Shown: positions 40,601-53,607 of the stretch, piece by piece
Layout: every line of letters begins with the position of its first letter
Numbering within the stretch: position 1 is the first letter of the stretch
Source of the DNA: Lepidurus packardi
Lineage: Eukaryota; Arthropoda; Branchiopoda; Notostraca; Triopsidae
Direction: 5' to 3'
Length of the DNA stretch: 64,000 nt
Assembly: GCA_023053545.1 (NCBI GenBank)
Contig: JAKZAN010000006.1
Span: 2,237,001 to 2,301,000, forward strand
The notes under the pieces: model-generated
What the model was told of the DNA's origin: nothing
The model's input: only the letters and a program-made list of their open reading frames with translations
The model's database searches: none
Program-made: the position numbers and the translations under genes

Positions 40601-42405
40601 CATGTTGGGTAGTTTTGACTTAAAACGGACACATTTTATATAAAACTCCGTGGAAGGTATTTACTGTCAAATTGCCTAGGTTTACCAGCTCAATGGCATT
40701 CTTGCCGTTCCTGAAGTTTACTCCGAAGAAATCTTGTCTGTTACTTTGTCCTTTATACCTTTGGCCTGGTGCATGGTTTACCCAACATCAGCTCATCCAG
40801 AAAGACAAGCTTTTATATTGGAACTGCGTGTAAGAAAGCTTTGATCTTCTCAGGCAGTCGAAGTCAGAGACCAAAGTTATGGAAATGCCGCTAGTTTGCC
40901 TTCACAAAGGTTGTTTTTCGTTCTGGCGGGGATTTCTATTGGATTTTCTGGCGACTTTTCTCGTAAGGATACAACACCGGAGGGTGGGGGGAGACTTCTG
41001 TAATTAGGTATGCTAAGGGAGAAAGACAGTAGAAAAGGGAAAAAAGAGGGAATAAAACTGGATGGTGATTTTGCTGTCGTCATTTGCTGAGACTCTCGAA
41101 TTCTTAGAATCAACGCTCTGGCCTGCATACAGAGCTCGAGAAATGGCAACCATTTGCCTTTGAATGCAATTGGGAAGTTGGCGTGTTCAGAGTAGGTTTA
41201 TCCAGAAGACGATGTATATATTGGGGTCTACGAAACTAGGGAAGAAGGCAGTCAGGCAGAGAGGACGGGAACGCAGAAATCGCATTTCCGAACCTTCCGA
41301 CTGTTGGAGAGCCCCGAGCGCTGAGCGCAGAATTGATTTGGCGTACGCCTTTGGAAAGCGCTTTTGGAAAGGTGCGCACAAAGCGTTTTATCGTTTGCCG
41401 CAATCAAGCGAATATCCTAGTGATGGGTTTTTCGTGCAAGGACAAACACAGTTATAGTCAAATTTACGAAATGACTAGTTTTGCGACAGGCTATTCGAGA
41501 CATGACAAAAATGGCGTTTCATGTCTTTTAGGAAATCTGAATAATTTCTTTGAAGTTTTATTCAGTAAGTGTATCCATAGGTGGTATGTGTAAAATTTTC
41601 AATCTCTTTTATTTAAAAAAAAAAAAAAACTTCAGATTACTTATTTTCTTTTAAACCCGAGTCCTATATTGAAGGCTTCTAACCTTTCCGAATCTTTATG
41701 TATATGATAAACAACTTGTCATATAATTGTTTACGAGTCTCCTACGAAGAAAGAAAACGTGGGTATAATTAGCTCTTTTATGATTTGTGGCCAAACGACG
41801 TCTCGACTGACGGAAAGACTGCAAATCGATTGCTTAGCTAGAAATAAACTTCTGGTTGGTCTTTTCATGGGAGCTTACCGACTTCATTTTTCAGGAACCG
41901 AAAGAAACTCCGAAAGAAGTACGTCTCCTTCAATCAAGAGATGCAGGGTAGTCACTTTGCAAAGATATACGGCTTTGTTATGTCCTCATGGATAAAAGCG
42001 TTGTGAGGGACATAGGTTGCAGAGATAAAAAGATAGAGAAGTTAGTGTTCTGTAAAAGATCCAACTTTTCAACTCCGTTCTATTTGCTTAGAGAGAAGTG
42101 AGCTTCGAGGATCTCATGGAACCGGGACTGTAACGTCGTTTTTACGAGCATGTGGCGGGCCCAGAAGTAAAAGAGAAACCATGGTTCACTGCCGCTGCAG
42201 CAATTCGCTTGTTAGCGCTCTATATTACTTCATTGTTCTGCTCGAAAAGAATTAGGAAACTAATTCCCTAGCATTTTTTGCTTCGTTCTGTACATATTAG
42301 AGATTCTGTTTTTTTTGCCACTTTGTTATTATGGGATTATACATGTGGTTATCGTTGGTTCGCGTCTTTACTACACCAATGTCTTTTTTTTTTTTTTACT
42401 TCTAG
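37634..42405. other. Gene-poor region
   Basis: No supported exon. A 122-codon open frame at 38270-38638 is rich in Arg/Lys but lacks flanking splice evidence. T/A tracts are scattered through the region. If the flanking candidate exons belong to one gene, this could be an intron. Confidence 0.35.
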
Positions 42406-42869
42406 GAGCACAACCCACGCGAAATTTGTTGACACGGGTAACGGTGTGATTCACGTGATGGGTTCGTTCAAAAATTCCCCGGAACCCGATTTCAAATTAT
42501 CCCTGTCCTCTCACGTCACCCCAGCGGACTTCAACATGGGTTATGGCATGACAGGTACTTTGGAGCGAGGATGTTACGAGTCCAAAGGCAGTCTCCAACT
42601 CACTCACTTTGCTGTACTCCGGAGACACGAGTTCTAACGAGTTGTTGATGGACTTACAACAACAACAACGACAACGAAAGAAGAAGAAGCACCCTGCTTG
42701 CATTGCTCCTGGTTTTTTCCATTGTCATTGGCACCTTTTATGCGGCCTCACGCAGCAGAATTTTTCTCGTATTATAACACCCTTGCCCCAGATCTCAACT
42801 AAAATCTCCGTGTCAAGCCATATAAGCGGAATATCTCTCCAAAGGCTGTACGCTTCTCTCTTACGTTAG
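42406..42869 (+). CDS. Candidate two-exon coding segment, unrecognised
   Basis: A strong polypyrimidine tract and acceptor (T-run then TTCTAG) precede exon 42406-42554, which is open in only one phase (phase 2 entry) and ends at an ACAG/GTACTT donor. A 41-nt intron would join it in frame to 42596-42869, which encodes Ser-rich sequence, a Gln/Arg/Lys stretch (QQQQRQRKKKK) and ends at a stop. Reading through without splicing also stays open for 28 codons. I recognise no domain. An upstream exon in phase 2 is needed and was not found, so the gene model is incomplete and may be spurious. Confidence 0.3.
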
Positions 42870-45800
42870 CGAAACATAACAGGAGATGGAAAATATGGAC
42901 TATACTCCGTATTTGTCATGAGATTTAATTAGTCTATGGCATGTTGATGAATTTAGACAATATTACTAAAAGTAATTGGAAAAATCTCCATATCTAGATG
43001 TTCACACAACTCAAGATTTTTTTTATGAACATAAAGTAGTTATTCTTTCCACAGGAGAGCTGGTTTAGCTTGTCACGTATTAGTAATTCATCTTGAAGAC
43101 TAAATTGTGCTCATTTCTAGTAGTTAATCACTTTGCGAGGAACTTGACATTCGGGAGATACGTCCGTTTTGTATAGTCACAAAGAAAGGAGCTTATGGAT
43201 CCTTGAAGGAAATTGGGTGAGGAAAAGAGGTACTCTGGCTCGTGCTTTCCAATGGCGCGAAATAATTTTACTCTTAAATAATACTGTCTCATTTAACATG
43301 CACGCCGCCCAAGCTGTATAGGTAAAGTTAGCTCGTTTGTATACGTTTATATACTCGACATTCTTCACCAGAATTCCCGAACAGCCAGCAGTGTGCCGCA
43401 AAAATATTTCTTGCTATACATAAAGGAACGACCATTTCTGTAGCCCTGTCAGTTTCATTACTCCGCCCCTTGCACGTGCTCTATGCAAAATGTAGAGCCG
43501 CTTCGTAAGGTCTGTCTCCAGTGCTACATTATTTATTTTCTTTTTTTTTTGTCTTGCTTAAAGCATACTTTTGACTTAGCTAGACGAGTCCTGAAAGAAA
43601 ATGAAATCCTTGAAATTCTTCTTGTCGAAATCGAAGCAAACCGATTTAGTACTCGTAAGAGAAAGCGTGTATAATTCGAAGAGGATTTCGTTTTAAAAGC
43701 TAGGTGAAGATATACGATTCTAAATCGGTTTCCATAATCGCCTGAAGCAAGCTTCAAATCCAATTTAGTTTCATTTTTGTATGTAGGTTTAGAGTGAGCG
43801 CGGTGCAATTCTGAGATCCGTATTAGTCCTGCGGTTAACATAACTTCTTGTTCACTACAAAGCAAAAAGGAGGTGGAATGTTTTTACTCGACGGAGATAT
43901 TGCGTTCTAGAAGTCGTTCAGAGTGGTTTGGAATTAGTTAGAGAGAAGTTTCAAATTTGCCTGTGGCCGATTTTATCTCAGTATGCCATGGTGTTAGAGG
44001 TGCCGGATTTTAGCTCTTTCGAAACCTTTTCCCTGTGTGTAGGTCCTTCATGTCCATTTTCCTTCTGAAAATCTTCTTTGGTTACCCACATTCGTATTAG
44101 AGCTCAAAAGCTTAGTTTCCTAAGTTGATCCTTATTATGCCACCAAGACTAGCGTCAGTAAGTAACTCTTAACCCGACTCTGTCCCTAATCCTTCTTCCC
44201 AATTCTAGTAATTACATAACACATTATATTCTATGTATATTCTCGTGTTGCAAAATTTCTGTAAGTTCTACATTGATGGTTTATTTAAATAAGTGTGTTA
44301 ATTTAATTACATTCGTGAATTGTTTTATTTTCCGAAGAGAGGGCGTAACGGGAAAAGATTGGAAGAGATTTTTGTACTATTTCTTGGTTTATTTGCAAGG
44401 CTTATTGGACTATTGGACTTCGTTGCGAAGTCTCGTGTTGTAAATTGTATGAGGCTGAAGTGCAAAATGGAAGAGCGCGAAGTTTTCGAATACAGACACC
44501 CAGTCATCTTGTACGTGTCAGTATTGTTGATGTAAATCTCGACACTATTTCCATTTGTCTTCCGAGTTCCGAGTTTCATGCTAGCGAGACATGTGACGTG
44601 GATGTTTGCTGTGTTAGCTAGGGGGTGATAAAAAGATCCTGGAGTGAGAGACAACAAAGTGCTGTTGGTGTCTTTTGTGTTCGTTTTTTTGTTGTTGTTT
44701 GTTCTTGTGGACTTAAAGTTGGGTACTTCTTTTTTTTAATTTAGTGTCTTTCCCGTGTCTGCGAGGATAATGTCAGCAGGCGTGGTTTTGGTATTACCTT
44801 TGCGCTTTGCTTTCATTGTTGTTGTCTTTGCAGCAGTTGGAGCAAGGGCACGGGCGCTTTTCAAGGATTGAAAGAACGCGTGTGTTTGCCTACGGCGAAA
44901 GCGACAAGGAGGCGAAGGAGTTCGTATGTACACGGGTTCAGCATCATCAAGAAAGCTTACGTGCCAAGGTACTGCTTGCATATCTATCACAGGTATATCA
45001 ACAGCAGCGCAAGCAAAGCAGAGTGCCTCTAATCCAAAACCGTTCTATAATGAGATAAACTTGTTTTTCTCACGCGTTTTCGTATCTTCTGCTGCCGCCC
45101 GGCTCTCTTACGGGAAGAAGGAAATCGGCCTCATCTTCATCCTCTTAGCTTGGCACTAACCAACCGGCACCAGCATCATTTGCCAGCTAAAGAGCGCGCC
45201 AGAAAACGCTTTGGGAAGCACAGGAGAATCCATTCACAACAATCAGCTCTAATCGCTTTGCGCCTTCCTTTTCCTTCCGAGACGGTATTTTTTCTTTATG
45301 CTTCTTTGTCGAACAATAGGTGTAGGAACAACGTTGTTAGCAGACATTTAAAAGCAATCAACCCGTAGCTTGCCAAGGAGCAACGCACTAGAACGAGCAC
45401 CAAGCAAATTCTTTATATTGCTAATCCCGCAAACTCGTTTCTCCTCCTTTTCTTGCACTATCACCGTTACCCTGCAGGTGATTACCGAGTCTCACCGCCT
45501 TCCCTCACTTCCATTGCCGATCCCGGCTCCTGCTCGCATTATTACTTCAGTAGGAGAGATCACATCAAGCCAGTAATCAAGACATTGGGTGTTCCTCATG
45601 ACACTTTTTCCTTCCACGCCCCGTCGAAAGAAATACAACGAAAGATGGGAAGGAGGAGCTGCAAACTCTTTACTGGGCTCGTTTACTCTTAAGCAATTTA
45701 TATTCGATCCCAATTTCATTCTTTTGAGCAAATGCTCGCTGTCAGAAGCGCGAGTTGGAAAAGCCATTATAACCGTTTTAGAAATGCGACGTTGGGTGAG

Positions 45801-48800
45801 GAATATTTTACCCCCCTCTAAAAATAGATTCAGCTGTAGGTTGTTTCCATTTTGCTATCTTTTTTTTTTTAAAAAAAAAAAAATGTCTTCTTTTGCGCTA
45901 GACAACGAGCTCACTCCAATTCATGTTAGTTATGGTAACTTCTTGCTAGCATTCTCGTACACGACACAACCTAATTAGTTGTAACGGATACACGTATTAG
46001 AAACAGCAAGGCCTGTGCTGTTTTAATAGCTGCAAGGGCGATGGGGTGCATAGCATACACAAGAAGATGATATCAATCAACGACACAATAAAGGTCAGTA
46101 TAAAATACCAAAAAGACATAAAGAGAAAAACTCTAACGATTCATCTTGCTAATGGAACAAGCTGGATTACGTCAATAAAACAGTCCACTAGACTGGTCCC
46201 ACTCCCGCGGCCCTGGACATATATTTATACGGCGCGGTCAAATAATATGATCAGAAAAGCATGTGTCGCATGCATATTGCGAGGAGCAGCAAGACGAAGA
46301 AGAGGGTCCCTCTTCACAATGTAACCGAAGAAGCGAAGATGAATAACTCCACTTGTGCTTCTCGGCCTTATACGTGCCGTTGCTCCTTGACCTCGGCTTA
46401 TCTTCCCCAGACTATCCATTAGCCATTCAACAAGGCAGCTCCGTTTTTGTCCCCCTTGTTAATTTGCACTAGTTTTGCGCCACCCGTAATTCAAGCGGAA
46501 ATGGGTTTATCATTGAACGCTTGCATTCCTTTCGCAAGCCTCTAATTTATTGTGTCATTATTCTTTTACGAAAAGGAAGTAAAGGAAGTACTAAAACGTT
46601 GACCTAGGACGAAGATAAATTAGCTCTTTCTCGTTGCTAAGCTACGATAATTACCGACATCTCACGAGGTGTCAAACCTCATCAGCACACAAACCGTAAT
46701 TATGAGGAGCGTTGACGAAGACAGAAGATGATCTATGACATTAGTTTATGCATGGTGCCCTATGACCTCGACCTGCAAGACATTGAGTTTATTATAAACT
46801 TTTCATCTTCTACACCCTGCATATAAACAATGCTTGGACAGAACTCCTTTGCTGAGATATCGATCTCTTGAGCAACGGGCTCCTGGCTGGCAGCGCTGCT
46901 GACTGCAGCGTATAGTAAAGCGTCCATCTCCATTTCCTTTCCTGTAAGTCAAGAATCAGCTACTGACGTAGAAAAAGTAAAGAAAAATGTTGTACAAGTC
47001 CAATCCATATATGATAGGCATAAGAAAGTAAGAAAAGTTGTCTGATCGTAGCATTTCTTTTTTTTTTTTTTTTTTTTGTACAATTTCACTTTATTTGTAG
47101 CTACGAGACGATCTATGGCTGCTTTCCTGAAGGATCACGTAGAAAACTATCTCCTGTCTGGTCGAGCTTCCAAACCAAATTAAGTTCCCTTCCAATAAAG
47201 AAACCAAGATTCGTGTTGGTCTGGAATTCGGCATCCAAATGCTAGCACACACAAGCGATCCCGCAAAAAAAAAAAGGAAAAGGCAAGACTATACCTTGAG
47301 AACATTTCGCTCTTCGTAGTATAAGGAGTTATTTCACTCGTCCAATTGACCCTGTTGCAAACACGAGGATGACAGCATGCCTGACTGCACTGTTCCAACG
47401 CAAAGAGCTCATATTAATATGCAAGGTCCGTCAAGGTGTGAGTAGATTGCCAGAGTGGGCGCGGCGAGGGTAATAAACGGTGCGTGAGAAGAAACTCAAT
47501 GCAATATGGCAACAGCGAACGCCCCGAAAACCCTCTGCACATCAACAAGGTGCATTCCAAAAAGTCTCTTGTTTATGCTTATCACCCTGTGGTGTCTAGC
47601 CGAAGATTGAGAACTTCGTCTATCGTGCACGCACCCTCACATAATTTTTTTCGACAAGTTTCCGTGTCGTCTTTGTTCTCCCACAGTCGCCTAGACTTTC
47701 TGTACTTATTCTGTAGCAAGGTACTTGAGCACAATTTCCTTTGTCCTAATGTCTGCAACCAATATAAGAAGGGCCCATAAGAAAATTTCGTTGGATTTGT
47801 AGGCGTGGAGTCTGTACAATGGAAGGGAGAAAAATGCCGGAACTGAAATTGTGAGCCGGAGGACGAAAACGACGGGAATGGGACCAAGGGGAACTATGCA
47901 CTTCTTCCATTATCTATGACCCTCCACTGATCTTTGTCCACAATTAACTCTAATAATATTGTTCCGACGAAGCTTTAACTGTTTTCCCTACTCTCTTTCT
48001 TTACGTTTCTCTTGCCCAATTCAAAGAAAAGAAAGCTTGTTACGTTGAAAGTAGTTTCCATGCATGAATGTCGTTCAGTTTACCCGCTAGCCTCGGCGTA
48101 TTTGCAGCCGTGGAAATACCACATTACACCGCATGTACAAAGATGTGGTGTATGAAGTCGAATCCTCTTCTCTACTAAATAAGTGCATTAGGACTTGCGT
48201 GACCGTTTACCTCGGAAGGGAGCAGGAAAGGACTTGGGACGCTTGTTGTATCATGGGGAGCGGGACTTGTTCAAGTGGACAGCAATTGTGCAGCTTTTTT
48301 TCTTCGTTCTTCACTCGTGCAGCACAGCGGCCATGCTCGCTACCGTCTCGGGACAATGTAGAAGAGAGAGGAGACAATCCCGAAGGAACAGTTTCGCTCA
48401 ATAAAAGTCGTCTTCCATGCAGTTTGGATGACCTCCAAGCTTTAGCTGGCTTATACTGTAGGGGTTTGCTCAATGACCATCCCTCAACACCAACATAAAA
48501 CCGCAGCTCCTGGGCCCCTGGACCGTGGCGGGATATCCCATTCTGGCTGCCAAGTAGCTCACTTATAACAAGTACTTGACTTAGAAAACACGGTTGGGGC
48601 AGAAAAACTTCAAGAATAAACACACACAAAAAGGAGACTATTTAATAAACTCGAGTTGAATCCTTCTTACTTGTCAGGAAAATGTGGGAGCACGACACTC
48701 AATCTGAGTAAATTTTTGTAAATAAATAATTCTAGGCTATACACACGCCTCTTGTCATATAAGGTTCCCATTCACCCCCTTACGCAGTATAAGGGATTAG

Positions 48801-50988
48801 TACGCTAGAGGGAACTGATGGCTTGATGTGCGCGACTGAAGAATCTGAAGCGAGTAAATTAGTAAGACGCTAAGAGAGGAGAAGGTTGAGTACAGACTGA
48901 AAGATAATGAGCCATGAGTTGATACAAAGCTCGTAACAAAGCAGCGAAAAAGCCCAGGAGTTTTGCTTTGGCTTAGGAAGTGGAACGGAATTAATTGGGT
49001 ACCGGGCTAGTTTCCAAATAAAGAGATCAGTGTATATGACTACATCGTCGCTGCGGTGGCAATAAGTTAATAGCGTAAGATACCTGAATTACATATATAC
49101 GTACATTAAACAGTCGTCGGCCCTTTTTGCTAATTAATGCTATAACATAGACATTAAGTAAATTGGATAAAACCTGTTTGGTAGCACCATCCAGGATTCA
49201 TGTTTACTGAAATGAACGCATTGGCTGATGGTAATGAAATCATGCGGAAACCCGTTGTCACGAAGTTTTCGAATGTTTTCTATTAGATCCATGTGTCGGC
49301 TGCGTAATATGGTTGGCTAACATAAATGTTTCCAGTAGCTGTAATACTTAATTGTAATAGTCTAAAGTAGTGATTGGATTTTATACGCTTGATTGGGCAG
49401 CATTATTCTTATGAAAGCTAAGATAATTTAACTTTTAACAGATAATAAGAAAATATTTTAATACCAGCAAGTTGTCAGGCTCTCCATCTAGTGATGAAGT
49501 CCTTAATCTTGTAAGAAATATGTGAATTTTACTTTCCGTGAAATACTTAAGACCGATATCACACGGGTTTGAACTTTACCTTTATTGCTCAATAAGCTTA
49601 CGTAATCTATCTAGCGAGCCGCCGGCCTTAGTGCAAAATGTACATCGAGAAAACAACGAGTATATTGGAAACCTTTTAGAAATATCATATTCCATGGAAC
49701 GTTTTACGTTTTATCTTGAATTCTTTCCCGTTAGTATTATGAAAAAAAGTGATAAACGTTATACAAAGAACGTTTACAAAGTAAAGCTTCACAAATGTTT
49801 AGAGTTTCTTGGAGTATTGTTTTGCAAGAGATCCTGGCAAATAAATAGCTTATAAGAAGTTTTATGTTAAAATATTTATGTCGCCTACTGCGCACAAAAA
49901 TGTACACCATAGGATCAAACGGATGACTGCAATGAGAAACGTAATGTTTCACCAAACCGACCTTGTTTAGTACTACCGTTTCACAAGTTTTATGTTTAGG
50001 GCTATTTTCGCCGTGATTAAGATAGCGACAGCAAAACTTCCTTATTAACATATTAGGTACTTCTCACGGTGCTGCGCTACAGCTTGTAACGTAGCACACC
50101 TTTGAGTAAACCTACGCGTTTATTATGCGGAGCGTGAGACGGTCCGTGTTTATTCTAAAAGCTGTCAATATCTCTAACTGCCTAGTACCCACCTCTAAAA
50201 TCTCGTTTTCCATAATTGCCATATCGGGAAACGAAACTGTCAAGTTTCTCTCTCCATTGGCAAATGCAAAATTTTCTAACGTATAGATAGGAAATGTTAA
50301 TGAACCAAAAAGCAAAGCTGCAGTTGCACAGGATGTTTCAATTGATCTTTTGGAGCAATTAATATAATATAATGGCTAAAAATTCTATCCCTATTTATAA
50401 TATACCTAAATTGTTGTATAATTCCGTCACGGGATATTTATATCTCCCGTACCTCTGTAACAGTCAACAGAAAACCCCCGAGTGGGAAATCCCTACTTCC
50501 CAGAGTGGGAAATCCCTACTTGCCCTAGATCCCCGAGTGGCAACGACGCAGGCGCCTTTGGCTGCTTTGACGATCAAAGAAGAGGTACACATACCTCGCG
50601 TGATAATGGAGCAAAATACCCTTACGCCCTCTTCCGTGTATTGCATTGTTTTTGTCAGCTGGATGAGTAAGCGCGAGTGAAATAGAAGGTAGCATGCTAC
50701 TAACCTTAGGAAACGGGAAATCTCTTGTAATCCCGGCTCCCATGTACACCTGTGCTTTGCTCTAACCAGCAGGTCAGTTACTGCTCAAGTACGATCCAGT
50801 GTGTTAGGAATTTCAGAATTTTCTTGCGTTAATTAAAGTTAAAAAGGTACAGTATACCGTTCGTTAACATACAGTTTTGACTTCTGGCCGTTGCTGATAT
50901 AGTTTCGGCTTACGCTTCGGTTGCTCAGTGTCTAAGTCGGATTTGTATTTATACCTGTGTTGGTTGAGAAACAGTTCCTGATCTTACG
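42870..50988. other. Gene-poor region
   Basis: About 8 kb without a supported gene. The only structures seen are simple tracts (a long T-run near 47058-47078, A-runs near 41618 and 45870) and a 23-bp tandem duplication at 50481-50526. Open frames here are short, occur on both strands at the same places and lack motifs. Confidence 0.35.
50481..50526 (+). repeat. Two tandem 23-bp units
   Basis: AGTGGGAAATCCCTACTT begins at 50481 and again at 50504, period 23 with small differences at unit ends. A partial CCCCGAGTGG follows at 50531. GGGAAATCCC within each unit is itself near-palindromic. Confidence 0.6.
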
Positions 50989-52244
50989 ATGAGTCAAGAT
51001 GACACACTAACGCCATACAGCAGACGAGGAAGTCATACTTTAGATGAGGTAATTTGGGATCTTTGCTACATTGTTACCGTTAGTTATAACTGCCTATTCT
51101 TGTACATAGATCTTAACCCAACCTTTCACATATATAGTGGGCGTTCCTGGAAAAATGGTTAGAGCTAAGCTAGCTTTAGCTTTCAATAACTGGCTCAATA
51201 TTCCCGAAGATAAGTTAAACTTGATTTCAACAATTGTCCAAATGTTGCACAATGCTAGTCTTTTGTAAGTATAAATCTCGTAACTTCTTTTGCGAAGCTA
51301 AAACTCAGTATGTGTGGTAGGATTGATGATATAGAGGATAATTCCACCTTACGAAGAGGCATTCCGGTAGCGCATGCCATCTATGGCGTACCTAGTACGA
51401 TTAATTCCGCAAATTATGTGTACTTTCTTGGTTTGGAGAAAACTCTTGAGCTCGGCCACCCTATGGTAATTATATTTTGCAACGTAGTTAATCCCTTATG
51501 TCATATATAATGTTGAAATAGGCCACAAGCGTTTTCTGTGAACAGCTCCTAGAGCTTCATCGTGGCCAAGGCATGGAGATTTATTGGAGGGATAGTTTTA
51601 TTTGCCCCACCGAAGAAGAATACAAAGAAATGATCATCAAAAGTAAAAAAAAAAGTTTTAAATCAAGCTGAAAATTCCACTAATGGTTGTCATAATTCAG
51701 AAACTGGTGGATTATTTGGCTTAGCTGTGAAGCTTATGCAACTGTTTAGTACGAATACCAGTGATTTGTCCAAATTGATGGCGCTATTAGGGCTGTACTT
51801 CCAAATCAGAGATGATTACGCGAACCTCCGACTGCAGGAAGTAAGTTGGTTTTCTTTAGTTTTGACGGCACTGTAATTTCGTATTATTCTAGTATGCGGA
51901 TAGCAAGAGCTTTTGCGATGATCTAAGTGAGGGCAAATTCAGCTTTCCCGTTATACATGCCATCCGAAGTAAACCTGACGATAAACGCATCATAAGTAAG
52001 TTAATTAACTTATTATTATAGCAAACAAATTTATTTGTTCACTGTCTCCATAGATATCCTACGGCAACGTACAAGAGACGTTGACGTTAAGAAGTATTGT
52101 GTGTCACTACTAGAGAAATTTGGATCTCTTGATTACACGAGGCAAACTTTGTGTGAATTGGATGTTGGTGCACGGTTAGAAGTCGAAGCTTTAGGAGGTA
52201 ATCCCATTCTGCTGAAAATTCTAGATGAGTTAAAGAATTGGTAG
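50989..52244 (+). CDS. Ggps1: Geranylgeranyl diphosphate synthase
   Basis: Seven exons: 50989-51048, 51110-51264, 51321-51465, 51522-51642, 51701-51840, 51893-51995, 52054-52244; 304 codons, typical for animal GGPPS. The first aspartate-rich motif DDIED is at residues 74-78, preceded by HNASLL and followed by TLRRG. The second is a shortened DDYAN type near 198, with [14 protein letters not shown] before it and [15 protein letters not shown] after it. Known role: condenses farnesyl and isopentenyl diphosphate to C20 GGPP for Rab/Rho prenylation. The shortened second motif and the absence of a targeting peptide fit type III GGPPS rather than farnesyl diphosphate synthase. Confidence 0.96.
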
Positions 52245-52277
52245 TAAATGTTCCTTACTTGTTAAACACACTCGCGT

Positions 52278-52283
52278 AATAAA
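52278..52283 (+). promoter_or_regulatory. AATAAA polyadenylation signal of GGPPS
   Basis: AATAAA 34 nt after the stop codon. Confidence 0.5.
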
Positions 52284-53607
52284 TGTTGTAAACCGAAATT
52301 TAGAAACAAGAGACTCAGGTCGAAAATCGCCATTTAAGTTTCACTTTTACTGTACGTCTTAACGGAAAATTTAACATGAAAATTTAACATTTGTTTTAAC
52401 TTAAATACTTTTGAGGAAAACACGACTAATCAGACGTTTGGTGTACAAAGAGGAAGTGCCATAATGCTGTTTAGTTGAGTAACCTCAAAAACGACAATAC
52501 AATGGGGCAACAACATAGAATACTGGTATTTGATAGCGCGATATGCATTAGAGTTATATTTCAAACAATTCACAGTTACCATACACGGACGCAAATTGCC
52601 AATGGTATTGCCGACTACTGAATGCATTGCAAATTCGATTGCCGTATTAGTTTTTCGTAAACATTAACCTTAACATTGGATTAACTTAGTAACGCATCTC
52701 GAACTTTTAGTATATTCTGAAATAACGTTATTGAGTCCCGCAAATAACAGTTTCCGTTTTAATTACCGATATAAATAATTCATTTTCTATTCCTAATTTA
52801 GTTTCGCTTATTTAAACAACAAATTTGCCATTTCCCTAATCATACCAGAATAAAATATAATTGTGGTGTTCGCGTTATTTCATTCGAACTCGTATTCATT
52901 CGACATTCTTCTTGGATGCAAACCCTATCACAGTTATCTACTATACATTGGGGCCGTCCACAAATGGCGCCACCATAAGGGAAGAGGGTGGGTGGGTTCA
53001 GCAAAAGATGACGCGAGATGACGAGAGAGTGGGAGGGGTTGGTAAGAAAGGGACGCCATCCTGTAACTCTAAATTTAACTTGTGATTCTTTGCAAATCAT
53101 GCTTGCGTGAACGTAAAAGCGTAAATTCGTAACAGCATAAATGAAATCTTGTTAAAAAGCATGAGATTTAATTTAAAAAAATTCCTCCAAAAAAGAAATT
53201 TTTGTAATCTAAGAGGCGTGCCAAAGTGGAAAGCTGGTGCCATAGCAATGCAGCTAAGAAAGCAAGAGAAAATGCACTCAGTGTCCGGGAAATCCTTTAA
53301 TTTAAATAATAGATGAAAGGTTAATCCTACCCGAGATAGATTTTTTTTAATATTTCTTGTTTATTTAAGTATTATTGAAAACTTAGCATACAATTTATCT
53401 CAAGTTGTCATACGATTAATTTCCGTGTCGCATTTTACCCCGTTTCGTGAGATTTCGATCGGACAGTTACGCCGGATCATTTCGTGTTTAGCGCGTCGCA
53501 TTTCGCGTTCTCTCGACACCCAAGCAGCACCTGTCTTGTTGTCGAGGACGTGGCCGGAGGAGGAGATTGACGAGTGAAAATCTCAGAAAATTGATCAAGA
53601 CGGAACA
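52284..53607. other. Intergenic, GGPPS to COPA
   Basis: AT-rich spacer with no supported exon. The final 150 nt are richer in CG and hold the COPA leader. Confidence 0.4.

Noticed and set aside
44736-45058. Open frames on both strands at the same place
   Set aside because: Neither has splice sites in phase with another exon or any recognisable domain.
47058-47078. Long T-run considered as a retroposon poly(A) tail on the minus strand
   Set aside because: No gene-like sequence or target-site duplication was recognised next to it.
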